Of a stretch of 64,000 bases of DNA, positions 51,608 to 60,219 are shown in pieces; position 1 is the first letter of the stretch; each line of letters opens with the position of its first letter. The stretch is from an uncultured Blautia sp. Its GTDB lineage: Bacteria; Bacillota; Clostridia; Lachnospirales; Lachnospiraceae. The position numbers and the translations under genes were made by a program. The notes below the pieces were generated by a model that was given only the letters and a program-made list of their open reading frames with translations, was not told the DNA's origin and made no database searches. The DNA is taken from contig NZ_CANTKB010000006.1 of the NCBI RefSeq assembly GCF_947654165.1, positions 62,001-126,000 of the forward strand, in the 5' to 3' direction.

Positions 51608-52081
51608 ATGAATTATTCAATAAGAGAATTAAAACGAGATGAAAATAAGATATTAGATACTTTTTTATACGAGGCAATTTTTATTCCTGAGGGTGTTCCA
51701 GCACCGTCCAAAGACATCATTAACAAACCAGATTTGCAGGTATATGTAAAGGACTTTGGTGAGAACAAGGGAGACTTATGTTTGGTTGCTCAAGTTGCGG
51801 ATGAAATTGTTGGTGCTGTATGGGTTCGGATTATGAATGATTACGGTCATATAGATAATGAAACACCGTCTTTTGCAATTTCACTTCTTAAAGAGTATAG
51901 AAACTATGGTATCGGAACAGAATTAATGAAACAGATGCTAGTGAAATTAAAACTAGAAGGATATAAACAAGCATCATTAGCTGTTCAAAAGATGAATTAT
52001 GCTGTCCGTATGTATTGGAAGGTAGGATTTGAAATCATTGATGAAAATGATGAAGAATATATTATGATTTGTAAATTATAG
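51608..52081 (+). CDS. GNAT-family N-acetyltransferase
   Basis: 157 residues with the GNAT fold: GVWVRIMNDYGHIDNETP strand region, the acetyl-CoA loop LLKEYRNYGIGTELMKQML (motif A, R-x-x-G-x-G-like), and the C-terminal ASLAVQKMNYAVRMYWKVGFE. Substrate unknown; antibiotic, amino-acid or protein targets are all possible. Codon use is more AT-rich than its neighbours, consistent with cargo acquired separately. Start behind CGGAGG. Between this gene and yjdF, a ribosome binding site with an 8-codon ORF (51558-51584) may be a gene remnant. Confidence 0.85.
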   Translation: MNYSIRELKRDENKILDTFLYEAIFIPEGVPAPSKDIINKPDLQVYVKDFGENKGDLCLVAQVADEIVGAVWVRIMNDYGHIDNETPSFAISLLKEYRNYGIGTELMKQMLVKLKLEGYKQASLAVQKMNYAVRMYWKVGFEIIDENDEEYIMICKL

Positions 52082-52136
52082 GAACTTTCAACTCCCAGTT
52101 TGTCTGACTCACAACAATTTAATATTAAACTAATAC

Positions 52137-52173
52137 AAGCACTTTAGCCAATAAAGGTTAAGGTGCTTTTTTT
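52137..52173 (+). terminator. Strong terminator closing the cargo genes
   Basis: A 13-bp stem (AAGCACTTTAGCC with GGTTAAGGTGCTT, two G-U pairs), 6-base loop and T7. Confidence 0.88.
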
Positions 52174-52192
52174 GCGCCTTGAAAGGAGGTGG

Positions 52193-52258
52193 TTGAAGCA
52201 CACCACATCGGGGAAAGCCCGATTTAATCATTACAACAGGAATTGCCTGATCATATAG
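52193..52258 (+). CDS. Possible 21-residue leader peptide before the pilin-like gene
   Basis: TTG at 52193 directly after AAAGGAGGTGG reads MKHTTSGKARFNHYNRNCLI plus Ile, then stop. The strong ribosome binding site and the terminator hairpin 14 bases after the stop make a leader-peptide/attenuator layout. I recall similar short peptides annotated in related elements, but cannot verify this. Confidence 0.4.
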   Translation: MKHTTSGKARFNHYNRNCLII

Positions 52259-52271
52259 AGTTACTTTTAAC

Positions 52272-52308
52272 AGCCAGTTAGGGATTATCCCTGCTGGCTT
52301 ATTTTTTT
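52272..52308 (+). terminator. Attenuator-like terminator just before the Maff2 gene
   Basis: AGCCAG/CTGGCT with an inner AGGGA/TCCCT stem, followed by an A and T7. It ends 21 bases before the next ATG, so it must be read through for the secretion operon to be expressed. Confidence 0.78.
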
Positions 52309-52329
52309 ATCGAAAAGGAGACAAACAAC

Positions 52330-52707
52330 ATGAGAAAAGAACAGATTATTACAACCAACAACAATCAGATGGAGGAGAAAGGTATGAAGAGTAGATTCAT
52401 TCACTTTAAGAAGAGATTCGTTCCGGCATTATCCGGAGCACTTATGGGAGTAATGCTTATGAGCACTACTTGTTTTGCAGCAGGTACAGGTACTTCCGCA
52501 GTAACACAGCCACTTGAGAACTTAAAGACACTTATTATTGCTGTCATTGGTGCGGTCGGTGTCATCATTCTTGCAAAGAATGTTATGGAGTTCGCACAAG
52601 CCTATCAGCAGCAGGATTCATCTACCATGAACTCCGCTCTGAAAGGAATTGTAGCAGGTGTCATGATGGCTGGTATTTCAACAGTTCTGACATTCTTAGG
52701 CTTCTAA
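52330..52707 (+). CDS. Maff2-family small membrane protein (VirB2/pilin-like)
   Basis: 125 residues from ATG 52330 (AAAAGGAG upstream) or 107 from ATG 52384, which has an even better site (GGAGGAGAAAGG). A signal-like hydrophobic segment (PALSGALMGVMLMSTTCFAA) is followed by two membrane helices (LKTLIIAVIGAVGVIILAKN and ALKGIVAGVMMAGISTVLTF). This layout and the position before the VirB6-like gene fit the Maff2 family and a VirB2-type pilin or channel subunit. Confidence 0.82.
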   Translation: MRKEQIITTNNNQMEEKGMKSRFIHFKKRFVPALSGALMGVMLMSTTCFAAGTGTSAVTQPLENLKTLIIAVIGAVGVIILAKNVMEFAQAYQQQDSSTMNSALKGIVAGVMMAGISTVLTFLGF

Positions 52708-52710
52708 GAT

Positions 52711-52732
52711 GGGGAAAAAGAGTTCCCCTTTT
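52711..52732 (+). terminator. Weak hairpin after the Maff2 gene
   Basis: GGGGAA/TTCCCC with a 6-base loop and T4. Probably a partial terminator or 3'-end stabiliser that raises the level of the pilin-like message over the rest of the operon. Confidence 0.5.
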
Positions 52733-52760
52733 AGTAAAAGGAAAGAGGTGAATAACAAGT

Positions 52761-53603
52761 ATGGATATTTTTAAGCTTGGAGACAAGATCCTTGCACTTC
52801 TTGAGGCGGTGTTTGGATTTTGGAACAATCAGATATCCCTGGTCTTTGCAATGCTTGGACAGTCACCGGTCAGTTTCAAGGGCGGAGGTCCTTGGGCAGT
52901 TATTGAGGGTATTGAGCCGGTCTTTGTAGCGGTCGGCTCATCCCTCGTTGTGCTGTTCTTTGTTATCGGTTTCTGCTCGGAAAGCATAGATGTGAAAGAT
53001 GAGATGAGGTTTGAGTCTATATTTCGTATGCTTATCCGATTGGGACTTGCAGAATGGTTTGTTGCAAATAATGTCACGATTATGAAGGCATTTTTTACTT
53101 CCATAGGAAATCTGGTAGGACTTATATCTGCCGGGACAACGACGCAGCTTGCCATTGACAGTACACAGGCAGATATCATTAAAGGACTCGGATTTGGTGA
53201 AAGTCTGGTAATGCTGATACTTACAGCTTTGCTTGCAATCATCATTATTATCTGTGGATTTTTTATCATCTACACAGTGTATTTCAGGTTCTTAAAAATC
53301 CTGATTATTGTGCCGCTCGGTGCGATTGCCTGTTCCACGATGGCAGGAAACAGAATGGTCAGTCATACAATGGCTACCTACTGCAAATATTTCCTGTCAT
53401 GTGTGTTTGAGGCAGTAACAATGGCACTTGCGATTGTGGTATGTAATGCATTTATCAATGCAGGACTTCCAGCATTTACAGGAAGTTACGCTGACTGGGC
53501 ACAGACGCTTATTTATTTGTGTGAAATGACATTTACGATAGCAATGACTGTTGGAAGTGTGAAGGGTGCACAGACACTTACAAGCAAGGCATTTGGATTA
53601 TAG
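52761..53603 (+). CDS. VirB6/TrbL-like polytopic membrane protein
   Basis: 280 residues with about five or six membrane helices (e.g. VAVGSSLVVLFFVIGFC, SLVMLILTALLAIIIIICGF, ILIIVPLGAIACSTMAG, AVTMALAIVVCNAFINAG, LIYLCEMTFTIAMTVGSV). This topology, and its place between the pilin-like gene and PrgI/VirB4, identifies the VirB6-like inner channel of the type IV secretion system. Specific family name not certain. Confidence 0.8.
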   Translation: MDIFKLGDKILALLEAVFGFWNNQISLVFAMLGQSPVSFKGGGPWAVIEGIEPVFVAVGSSLVVLFFVIGFCSESIDVKDEMRFESIFRMLIRLGLAEWFVANNVTIMKAFFTSIGNLVGLISAGTTTQLAIDSTQADIIKGLGFGESLVMLILTALLAIIIIICGFFIIYTVYFRFLKILIIVPLGAIACSTMAGNRMVSHTMATYCKYFLSCVFEAVTMALAIVVCNAFINAGLPAFTGSYADWAQTLIYLCEMTFTIAMTVGSVKGAQTLTSKAFGL

Positions 53604-53615
53604 AAGGAGGCAGAA

Positions 53616-54026
53616 ATGGATAATGAAAAGAAACAGGTTACTTATAATTCAAGCATAACCGGAGAAACGCAGGTGACATTTGATATCCAGCAGTATATGA
53701 ATAACAGGGCAATGTTTATTGGTCTTATGTGTAATGAAGATGGATATGAGGAGCCTTTTGGGGATGTGACTGTGAATTTGTCGGTTGCAGCACCAAATTA
53801 CTGCGGATATCTGAATGTGAATGACATGCCGGATATTGAAAAGTTTATTACAGATAACGACCTTGGAGAGTTTACAGGATTCACGCAAAGGAGTGGTTTC
53901 TGCGAATATCCGCTTTATCTGTTCAATGTAGATAAGCTTAGAGAACTGTGTCCGGATGGAATGGATAAGTATGAGGCGAATATTGGAATGACAAGAAAGC
54001 CGGAGACAAAGGATTTATCAAGATAG
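53616..54026 (+). CDS. Conserved ICE protein (DUF4313-like)
   Basis: 136 residues, soluble, acidic. Conserved-looking stretches: FDIQQYMNNRAMFIGLMCNE, GYEEPFGDVTVNLSVAAPNY and FTGFTQRSGFCEYPLYLFNV. I recall this as the DUF4313 family of conjugative elements. Located in the secretion operon 13 bases after the VirB6-like gene, yet with no membrane segment, so a cytoplasmic accessory role is likely. Function unknown. Confidence 0.78.
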   Translation: MDNEKKQVTYNSSITGETQVTFDIQQYMNNRAMFIGLMCNEDGYEEPFGDVTVNLSVAAPNYCGYLNVNDMPDIEKFITDNDLGEFTGFTQRSGFCEYPLYLFNVDKLRELCPDGMDKYEANIGMTRKPETKDLSR

Positions 54027-54038
54027 GAGGCAGGGACA

Positions 54039-54551
54039 ATGGTAATCGAAGTAAACAAGGATATTGACCGCTATCAGGAATCGGTTGCGATGGGACTTAC
54101 TGCAAGGCAGCTTATATTTTCTATTGCAAGCGTAGTAGTCGGTGGCGGTATCGTCCTTCTTCTTTACAAGTATATCGGTCTTACGGGTTCTGCTTATGTG
54201 GCAATTCCCTGTGTGGCACCGATTGCACTTGGCGGATTCTATTCCTTTAACGGGATGAATTTCTACGAGTATATGGGAAAGAAACTGCATTTTATGTTTG
54301 GAAACAAGGCACTTACCTATGTATCAACAGAAGGAGAGCCTGCAATAAAGCAGTTAGAAGTAGAGCAGAATGAACAGGTAAAGAAGAAAGGCAGAAAGGC
54401 TGAACCGGAGACTGTAACAGCTGATTCGGCTGTAAAGAAGCAGGAGGAGTTTGAAGAAATGAAGAAAAAGACAAGAAACATGCTGCTTGGACTTGTCGCA
54501 GTCATTGTGGCGGCAGCAGCTGGTATTGCAGCATATAAGGCAATGCATTAG
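54039..54551 (+). CDS. PrgI-family protein (VirB3-like)
   Basis: 170 residues. Two adjacent membrane helices at about 20-70 (LIFSIASVVVGGGIVLLLYK, AYVAIPCVAPIALGGFYSFN) after a short N-terminus VIEVNKDIDRYQESVAMGLT, a basic/acidic linker (about 105-145) and a third hydrophobic C-terminal helix (MLLGLVAVIVAAAAGIAAYK). PrgI/VirB3-like subunits sit next to VirB4 in Gram-positive type IV systems, and VirB4 is the next gene here. Confidence 0.86.
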   Translation: MVIEVNKDIDRYQESVAMGLTARQLIFSIASVVVGGGIVLLLYKYIGLTGSAYVAIPCVAPIALGGFYSFNGMNFYEYMGKKLHFMFGNKALTYVSTEGEPAIKQLEVEQNEQVKKKGRKAEPETVTADSAVKKQEEFEEMKKKTRNMLLGLVAVIVAAAAGIAAYKAMH

Positions 54552-54567
54552 AAACGAATAGTATCTG

Positions 54568-54618
54568 ACCGCAAGGTCGGGAACACAGCCCGCAGGGTGA
54601 AGTTCCCGGCGGGCTTTC
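54568..54618 (+). promoter_or_regulatory. Competing hairpins between prgI and virB4
   Basis: ACC-GCAA-GGT mini-hairpin, then GGGAAC (54579-54584) pairing with GTTCCC (54602-54607), while GCCCGC (54588-54593) pairs with GCGGGC (54609-54614). The two stems cross, so they are either alternative folds or a tight pseudoknot. Located 26 bases before the VirB4 start, where it could tune translation or mRNA processing. Confidence 0.5.
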
Positions 54619-54643
54619 ATTATAAGAAAGCGAGGTTAGAGAC

Positions 54644-57025
54644 ATGGGTTTATTTACAGACGGATTTAAGTTATTAAAGAAGGCGAGTGAGCCTTTGTAT
54701 AAGACACCTAAATCCATTCAGGAAACCATAGAGATTATGGCGGTGGCTGAAAACGGCATTTTTGAAGTAAGCAAAAATAAGTATTCCAAATGCTACCGCT
54801 TTTGCGACATCAATTACACGACAGCAACCGAGGATGAGCAGATCGGTATTTTCGAGAGATACTGTAAGTTCTTAAATTCGCTGGACTGTAATTATAAGAT
54901 TACGATCAACAATAAGAACAAAAACATGGATGAACTCCGTGACAAGGTTCTGATTGCTGAGAAAAACGATGGCTTCAATAATTATAGAAGAATCTACAAT
55001 GACATCATTGAGGAGAAGATTATTGAGGGCAGACAGGGGATTGAGCAGGAGAGATACCTGACAATCACGATTGAGAGAAAGAATTTCGAGGAGGCAAAGG
55101 CACAGTTTGCAACCCTTGAGGCAACGATACACAAGGCTTTCATTGAGCTTGGTGCGGAGATTGTACCACTTAATGGCAATGAGAGACTGAAAGTGCTCTA
55201 TGACTATTATCATCTTGGAGATGAGGGCAGCTTTGATTTTGATATCAAAAAGGCAAAGAAGGTCGGGGCAGATTTTAGAAATGATCTGTGCAATGGGATG
55301 GTGAAATATTTCCCAGACCATTTTGAGGATGAGAGTAAATTCTGCAAGGCGCTTTTCATCAAAAAGTATCCGAGCAGTTTGTCAGACAGATTCATCAATG
55401 AGATTACTTCCCTTCCGGTTCATTCCATCACGAGTATTGATGTGGTGCCCGTACCAAAGGATCTGACTACAAAGGTGCTTCAGAAGAAATACCTTGGTAT
55501 TGAGTCGGATATCATTAAGCAGCAGAGAGTCCGTAATAAGAATAACGACTTTTCTACGGAAATCTCATATGCCAAGAGAACGGAGAAAAAGGAGATTGAG
55601 GAAATCATGGATGATGTCCGTGAGAATGACCAGTGCCTTTTCTTCGTGGGAGTAACCATTATTCTTATGGCAGAAAGCAAGAAGGAGCTTGAGAGTGTAT
55701 GTGAGACAGTAGAGACTATCGGAAAACGTAACAGTTGCACAATTGATACACACTACTTAAAGCAGAGGGAAGCACTCAACACAGCACTTCCGATTGGAGT
55801 AAGACAGGTGGAGACTATGCGTACCCTTCTTACCCAGTCACTTGCGGTGCTTATGCCATTCAATGTGCAGGAATTAAATGACAGCACCGGCAACTATTAT
55901 GGTATCAACCAGATCAGCAAGAATGTGAATATCGGCAATAGAAAGAAGCTCATCAATGGAAATGGCTTTGTATTTGGTGTGCCGGGTTCCGGTAAATCCT
56001 TCTTCTGTAAGATGGAGATGGGCAGCGTATTCTTGTCGGGAGATGATGAAATAATCGTCATAGATCCAATGAACGAATACTTTGATATTGCCGAGACTTA
56101 TGGCGGAACTGTAGTAAATATGTCTACCTATACGGATAACTATGTGAATCCGCTGGAGATGGATGTGTGGAGCCTTGATTCGAATGATTCCAAGGGAATG
56201 GTAAGAGAAAAAGGCGAGTTCATGCTAGGTCTATGTGAGCAGTGTATCGGGGACAGCTTAAATTCAAGACAGAAGTCAATCATTGATCGTTGTGTGAGAA
56301 AGCTGTATATCGACATTGCAAGGAGCAAAGAGAAGTATATCCCGGTGATGAGTGATTTTTACGATATCCTTATGGCACAGCCGGAGGATGAGGCAAAGGA
56401 CATTGCATTGTCTTTGGAGCTTTTCGTAAATGGTTCACTTAACATCTTCAACCACCAGACAAATGTGGATGTGGATAACAGATTCACAGTATATGGCATC
56501 AGGGACTTAGGTACAGAGCTTAGTCCTATCACAATGCTTGTCATGATGGAGTCTATTCAGAACAGGATTGTTGAGAATGGCAAGAGAGGCAAGGCAACAT
56601 GGCTCTATATTGATGAGTTCCACGTCTTACTTAATTCTGAGTATTCTGCAAAATATCTGCAGCAGCTCTGGAAGAAAGTAAGAAAGCAGGGAGGTCTTTG
56701 TACAGGTATCACGCAGAATGTCGTCGATCTGTTGCAGAATTACACAGCAACCACAATGCTTGCAAACTCTGAGTTTGTGGCACTTTTGAAGCAGGCAAAT
56801 ACGGACAGTTCCAAGATGGCGGAAGTTATCGGGGTATCAGAGGCACAGCTAAGATTCGTAACCAATACTGCATCGGGAATGGGACTTATCAAGTGTGGTT
56901 CTGTGGTGATTCCATTTGATAATCAGATTAGTAAGGATACAGATTTGTACAGGCTGTATAATACCAACATTCATGAGAAGATTGCGGAACAGAAGAAACG
57001 TGAAATGCAGAAAAATGTCGAATAA
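54644..57025 (+). CDS. VirB4-type conjugation ATPase
   Basis: Energises assembly and operation of the transfer channel. 793 residues: N-terminal domain about 1-380, then the ATPase core with Walker A FGVPGSGKSFFCK (Lys451), IIVIDPMNEYFDIAETYGG, Walker B TWLYIDEFHVLLNSEYSA and the GLCTGITQNVVDLLQNY motif. Size and motifs match TraE/TcpF/VirB4 proteins of Firmicute ICEs. It starts behind AAGCGAGGTTAGAG after the structured intergenic region. Confidence 0.95.
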   Translation: MGLFTDGFKLLKKASEPLYKTPKSIQETIEIMAVAENGIFEVSKNKYSKCYRFCDINYTTATEDEQIGIFERYCKFLNSLDCNYKITINNKNKNMDELRDKVLIAEKNDGFNNYRRIYNDIIEEKIIEGRQGIEQERYLTITIERKNFEEAKAQFATLEATIHKAFIELGAEIVPLNGNERLKVLYDYYHLGDEGSFDFDIKKAKKVGADFRNDLCNGMVKYFPDHFEDESKFCKALFIKKYPSSLSDRFINEITSLPVHSITSIDVVPVPKDLTTKVLQKKYLGIESDIIKQQRVRNKNNDFSTEISYAKRTEKKEIEEIMDDVRENDQCLFFVGVTIILMAESKKELESVCETVETIGKRNSCTIDTHYLKQREALNTALPIGVRQVETMRTLLTQSLAVLMPFNVQELNDSTGNYYGINQISKNVNIGNRKKLINGNGFVFGVPGSGKSFFCKMEMGSVFLSGDDEIIVIDPMNEYFDIAETYGGTVVNMSTYTDNYVNPLEMDVWSLDSNDSKGMVREKGEFMLGLCEQCIGDSLNSRQKSIIDRCVRKLYIDIARSKEKYIPVMSDFYDILMAQPEDEAKDIALSLELFVNGSLNIFNHQTNVDVDNRFTVYGIRDLGTELSPITMLVMMESIQNRIVENGKRGKATWLYIDEFHVLLNSEYSAKYLQQLWKKVRKQGGLCTGITQNVVDLLQNYTATTMLANSEFVALLKQANTDSSKMAEVIGVSEAQLRFVTNTASGMGLIKCGSVVIPFDNQISKDTDLYRLYNTNIHEKIAEQKKREMQKNVE

Positions 57026-57033
57026 TGTTGATA

Positions 57034-57088
57034 GAGGTCGCAATTTGCGACCTCAAAGCATAGCCATCCGGGAAGCTGGGTGGCTGTT
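57034..57088 (+). promoter_or_regulatory. Two hairpins between virB4 and the hydrolase gene
   Basis: A perfect 9-bp hairpin GAGGTCGCA/TGCGACCTC (57034-57054) and AGCCATCC/GGGTGGCT (57062-57085, one G-U) followed by GTTTT. The second could be a weak terminator; both could protect the message end. Confidence 0.5.
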
Positions 57089-57118
57089 TTGCATTTTGAG
57101 TGAAAGAAGGTGAGAACA

Positions 57119-59026
57119 TTGAAGATAAAAAAGGTGGATGACAAGCCGATGATCATTCACACAAAGGAGAAAGCTAAGATTCATGCCCACGAGCCAAAGG
57201 GTGCCAAGATTAAAGGCAACAACATCTATACAGTAGAAAGAGGTCCTAAGACTATCGGTGCAAAGGTATCTGATGATAACAAGAAGTCCTATCGAAAGAG
57301 TACCATTCATCAGTCAGAGCCGAAGAATAAGAGACTATCAAGATTCAAGCGAAACCTTAAAGAATCAAACACTTCCATCAAGACTAAGAACACCAATCTT
57401 CACATTGCAGGAAGAACAGGTGTACTTGCAGCCGGGGCAGTAACGGAGCAGGTGGAAGGCGGGGATGAGGTATCGCAGGCAACATATCTTGCATATGAAG
57501 CAAGCCAACCTGTTACCGGAACTGCTTCCAAGGGGGCAGCACTTTTCAGGAAAAAGGCGGCAGCCGAGGCAAAGAAGCGTATCAAGAAGGTAGAGGCAAA
57601 AAAGACAGCAAAGAAAGCTGCCAAAGATACAGCCAAGACGGTAGCTAAAGAGACGGCAAAAGAAACAGCCAAGACAACTGCCAAGGTTGCAACAAAAACT
57701 GCGACAAAGGCAGCTGCTACAGCGGCAGGAACAGCGGTTGCACCGGGAGTTGGTACTGCAATCGGCATGGCAGCCGGATATGCTGCAGGTGTGTCCATAG
57801 AGGTCAAGGATGAAAAGATGACCAACCGGAGCAGGAAGATAAAATTCTTTCTGGATAAGATGAAAGCACAGGAGAATCAGACAGACAGCGTGGCAAAACT
57901 GGTAAAGGATCTGATTGTGCGAAAAGCGATTACCTGGGTAAAGGCAGCTGCACCGATTATCGGATTGGTGCTTTTATTACTTGTTCTTGTAGTTGCCATG
58001 ATTGCGGTTCCGGTTATAGCGGTGATAGCAATCCTTTACAATTCTCCATTTGCTTTATTTCTGCCACCACTTGAATTAGGAGATACCGTGCAGACAGTAA
58101 CGAGTGCTTATGTGCAGGAGTTTAACCGGGATGTGAATACGAAAGTGAATGAGCATACCGGATATGACTTTGGAGAGCTTGTATATGTGGATTATGAAGG
58201 TATGGAAGAAAACCCAAGCAATTACTATGACATCATGGCAGTCTATATGGTCAAGCATGGTATCGGAGATACTGCAACAGTCATGAATGACATTTCAAAA
58301 GGCTGGCTGCAGGCAGTAGTAAATGATATGTGTTCATACACCACAAGCACAGGAACAAAGGATGTGGAAGAAACAGATGCAGACGGTAATGTAACTACTG
58401 TCACGAAGTCGGTTCTGTATGTGAATGTCACACTGAAATCGTACAGAGATATGATTTCGGTCTATGGATTTAATTCTGATCAGGTGGAAATGCTTGAGCA
58501 GATCATGAGTCCGGAGTTTATGGGACAGCTTGGATATGCCGGAAGCGGAAGTGGCGGCGGAGGCGGAAGTCCGGGAGTAAGCTCCATGACTGAGGATGAA
58601 ATCAATGCCATCCTAAACGAAATTACAGACAGCAGGCAGAAAACAGTCTGCTCCTATGCACTTCACAGAGTTGGCTTTCCTTATAGTCAGGATTTAAGAG
58701 ACAGCGGTAACTATTATGACTGTAGTTCCTTAGCCTATTATTCATGGAAAGATGCAGGCGTGGATATTAGTTACGGCGGTGCAACCACAGCGGCAACGGA
58801 GGCACAGGGACTGGATGAAGCCGGAAAGACAGTCGCCTTTGATGAGTTACAACCGGGAGACCTTATTTTCTACAGTTTTACAAGCAACGGAAGATATAAG
58901 AACATCAGCCATGTGGCAGTATACGTCGGAAATGGCAAGGTGGTAGAGGCGCTTAATGAAAGTCTTGGTGTGGTCTACAGGGATGTGGCAAGCACAGGAA
59001 AGATTGTTGTGATAGGAAGACCATAA
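57119..59026 (+). CDS. Membrane-anchored NlpC/P60 cell-wall hydrolase of the secretion system (CD1108-like)
   Basis: 635 residues. Basic N-terminus, then an Ala/Lys/Thr-rich repeat region (about 145-225: AKKAAKDTAKTVAKETAKE), one strong membrane helix (about 279-305) and an extracytoplasmic part. A middle domain (GDTVQTVTSAYVQEFNRDVN, DIMAVYMVKHGIGD) is followed by a Gly/Ser linker and a C-terminal NlpC/P60 peptidase with Cys535 (YYDCSSLAYYSW) and His598 (ISHVAVYVG). It would cut peptidoglycan so the channel can pass, like CwlT of ICEBs1. TTG start at 57119, nine bases after GAAGG; a GTG at 57110 is too close to the site. Confidence 0.88.
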   Translation: MKIKKVDDKPMIIHTKEKAKIHAHEPKGAKIKGNNIYTVERGPKTIGAKVSDDNKKSYRKSTIHQSEPKNKRLSRFKRNLKESNTSIKTKNTNLHIAGRTGVLAAGAVTEQVEGGDEVSQATYLAYEASQPVTGTASKGAALFRKKAAAEAKKRIKKVEAKKTAKKAAKDTAKTVAKETAKETAKTTAKVATKTATKAAATAAGTAVAPGVGTAIGMAAGYAAGVSIEVKDEKMTNRSRKIKFFLDKMKAQENQTDSVAKLVKDLIVRKAITWVKAAAPIIGLVLLLLVLVVAMIAVPVIAVIAILYNSPFALFLPPLELGDTVQTVTSAYVQEFNRDVNTKVNEHTGYDFGELVYVDYEGMEENPSNYYDIMAVYMVKHGIGDTATVMNDISKGWLQAVVNDMCSYTTSTGTKDVEETDADGNVTTVTKSVLYVNVTLKSYRDMISVYGFNSDQVEMLEQIMSPEFMGQLGYAGSGSGGGGGSPGVSSMTEDEINAILNEITDSRQKTVCSYALHRVGFPYSQDLRDSGNYYDCSSLAYYSWKDAGVDISYGGATTAATEAQGLDEAGKTVAFDELQPGDLIFYSFTSNGRYKNISHVAVYVGNGKVVEALNESLGVVYRDVASTGKIVVIGRP

Positions 59027-59037
59027 CAGGAAATTTG

Positions 59038-59061
59038 CAGAGAGGGCATAGTCCCTCTCTG
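59038..59061 (+). promoter_or_regulatory. Perfect hairpin between two ICE genes
   Basis: CAGAGAGGG/CCCTCTCTG, a 9-bp perfect stem with a 6-base loop, no T-run. It sits 15 bases before the start of the next gene and just upstream of its ribosome binding site. Confidence 0.5.
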
Positions 59062-59076
59062 AGACTGGAGGTAAGA

Positions 59077-59973
59077 ATGGATTTAAAAGATATGATACTG
59101 GTAACAGAAAACGACAGGGGAACAGAGACAAATATGCTGATGACTCTGGATGATTATAAGAGTTTTATAGCAGTTGATGACATGTCAGGGCTTGCAGACA
59201 ATTTGTTGCAGCTTGGAAGAACACTTGGTGAAGCAGATAACTTCGCAGAGTATTACAGGGCAGCAAATGTAACTGTATCTGCGAGATTCTGTCTGGATGA
59301 TATTCAGCTGGGGCACTTTCTTCAGGGACTTTATAACGATTCCAAAGAATTTCGGTTTGATAAAGAAGCCAGTTCTTCTGAATGTGTTGCAAAGCTTAAG
59401 GAGATTGGAATGACCGATAAGGGCTGGGTGGATGATTTTAACCTGCATTATGAAAGTGTGGACAGATCATTTGAAAGGGGACAGACATTTCATAACTTCA
59501 ATGACCATGATTACATGGTGCTTGAAGCATTATCACCAAGGAATCTCGTGGTGATGGATATGAAGTCAGGTTCTCTTACAATCGCCCTTGGTGCGACAGA
59601 GTATAAGCGTTATCCGAAGGATGAGAAGCCTACAAAGGACAATACCACAATCGGAGTATCGTGGGAGCATGGCATTTATCTCGGTTCCACACTCTCAACC
59701 ACGAATTTCAAGGCATACAAGAGGGAGTATGGCACACCGGAAAAGATAGAGGATATCTATGATTACAGGGCAAAGCTAAAGCAGAAGTTCTATTTTTATC
59801 AGGATATGTCAAAGGATGATGATGTGCCAAAGAAACTGCAGAATGATTTCCTTCACCAGATGTATGAGGATTTCGGAACGATTGAAGAGGACTGTTTTTA
59901 CGACAGGCTGGAAGATGGAAAGTACGATGAGGGCTTTAAGGAAAGACAGGTAAAGGAAGAAAAGTGCCGGTGA
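59077..59973 (+). CDS. Conserved ICE protein of unknown function
   Basis: 298 residues from ATG 59077 (CTGGAGG upstream; an in-frame ATG 42 bases earlier lies in the hairpin). No membrane segment. Visible stretches: DLKDMILVTENDRGTETNML, MSGLADNLLQLGRTLGEADN, and the C-terminal Lys/Asp-rich RLEDGKYDEGFKERQVKEEK. No family recognised. Its place after the secretion genes and before PcfM-like genes suggests an accessory DNA-processing or anti-defence function, unproven. Confidence 0.7.
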   Translation: MDLKDMILVTENDRGTETNMLMTLDDYKSFIAVDDMSGLADNLLQLGRTLGEADNFAEYYRAANVTVSARFCLDDIQLGHFLQGLYNDSKEFRFDKEASSSECVAKLKEIGMTDKGWVDDFNLHYESVDRSFERGQTFHNFNDHDYMVLEALSPRNLVVMDMKSGSLTIALGATEYKRYPKDEKPTKDNTTIGVSWEHGIYLGSTLSTTNFKAYKREYGTPEKIEDIYDYRAKLKQKFYFYQDMSKDDDVPKKLQNDFLHQMYEDFGTIEEDCFYDRLEDGKYDEGFKERQVKEEKCR

Positions 59974-60000
59974 TGAGATTTTTACAGGAGGCGATATCAT

Positions 60001-60219
60001 ATGGAACAGGAATTTGATGTTGAGATAAAAGAAGTGCTTTCACGAGTACAGAAAGTAAAGGCAGAGTCGCTTGACGATGCCATCAATAAGGCAATGGATA
60101 TGTATTATGCAGAGCAGATAGTCCTTGGAGCAGAGGACATGAAGGGAGTTGATTTTGCGCCTATCAGCGAAGGTCAGCTCCCTTCTTCATTAAAAGAAAA
60201 CGGAGGAAAAGCAAGATGA
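60001..60219 (+). CDS. DpnD/PcfM-family small protein
   Basis: 72 residues. EFDVEIKEVLSRVQKVKAES and LDDAINKAMDMYYAEQIVLG match the DpnD-PcfM pattern (a beta-alpha-beta domain where a substrate-like strand precedes an amphipathic helix). The family occurs on conjugative plasmids such as pCF10 and next to restriction genes. Start behind ACAGGAGGCG; stop overlaps the next ATG (ATGA). Confidence 0.78.
   Translation: MEQEFDVEIKEVLSRVQKVKAESLDDAINKAMDMYYAEQIVLGAEDMKGVDFAPISEGQLPSSLKENGGKAR

Noticed and set aside
57400..57825. 141-codon minus-strand ORF (Val/Ala/Phe-rich)
   Set aside because: Mirror of the Ala/Lys/Thr repeat region of the NlpC/P60 protein; no independent coding signals.
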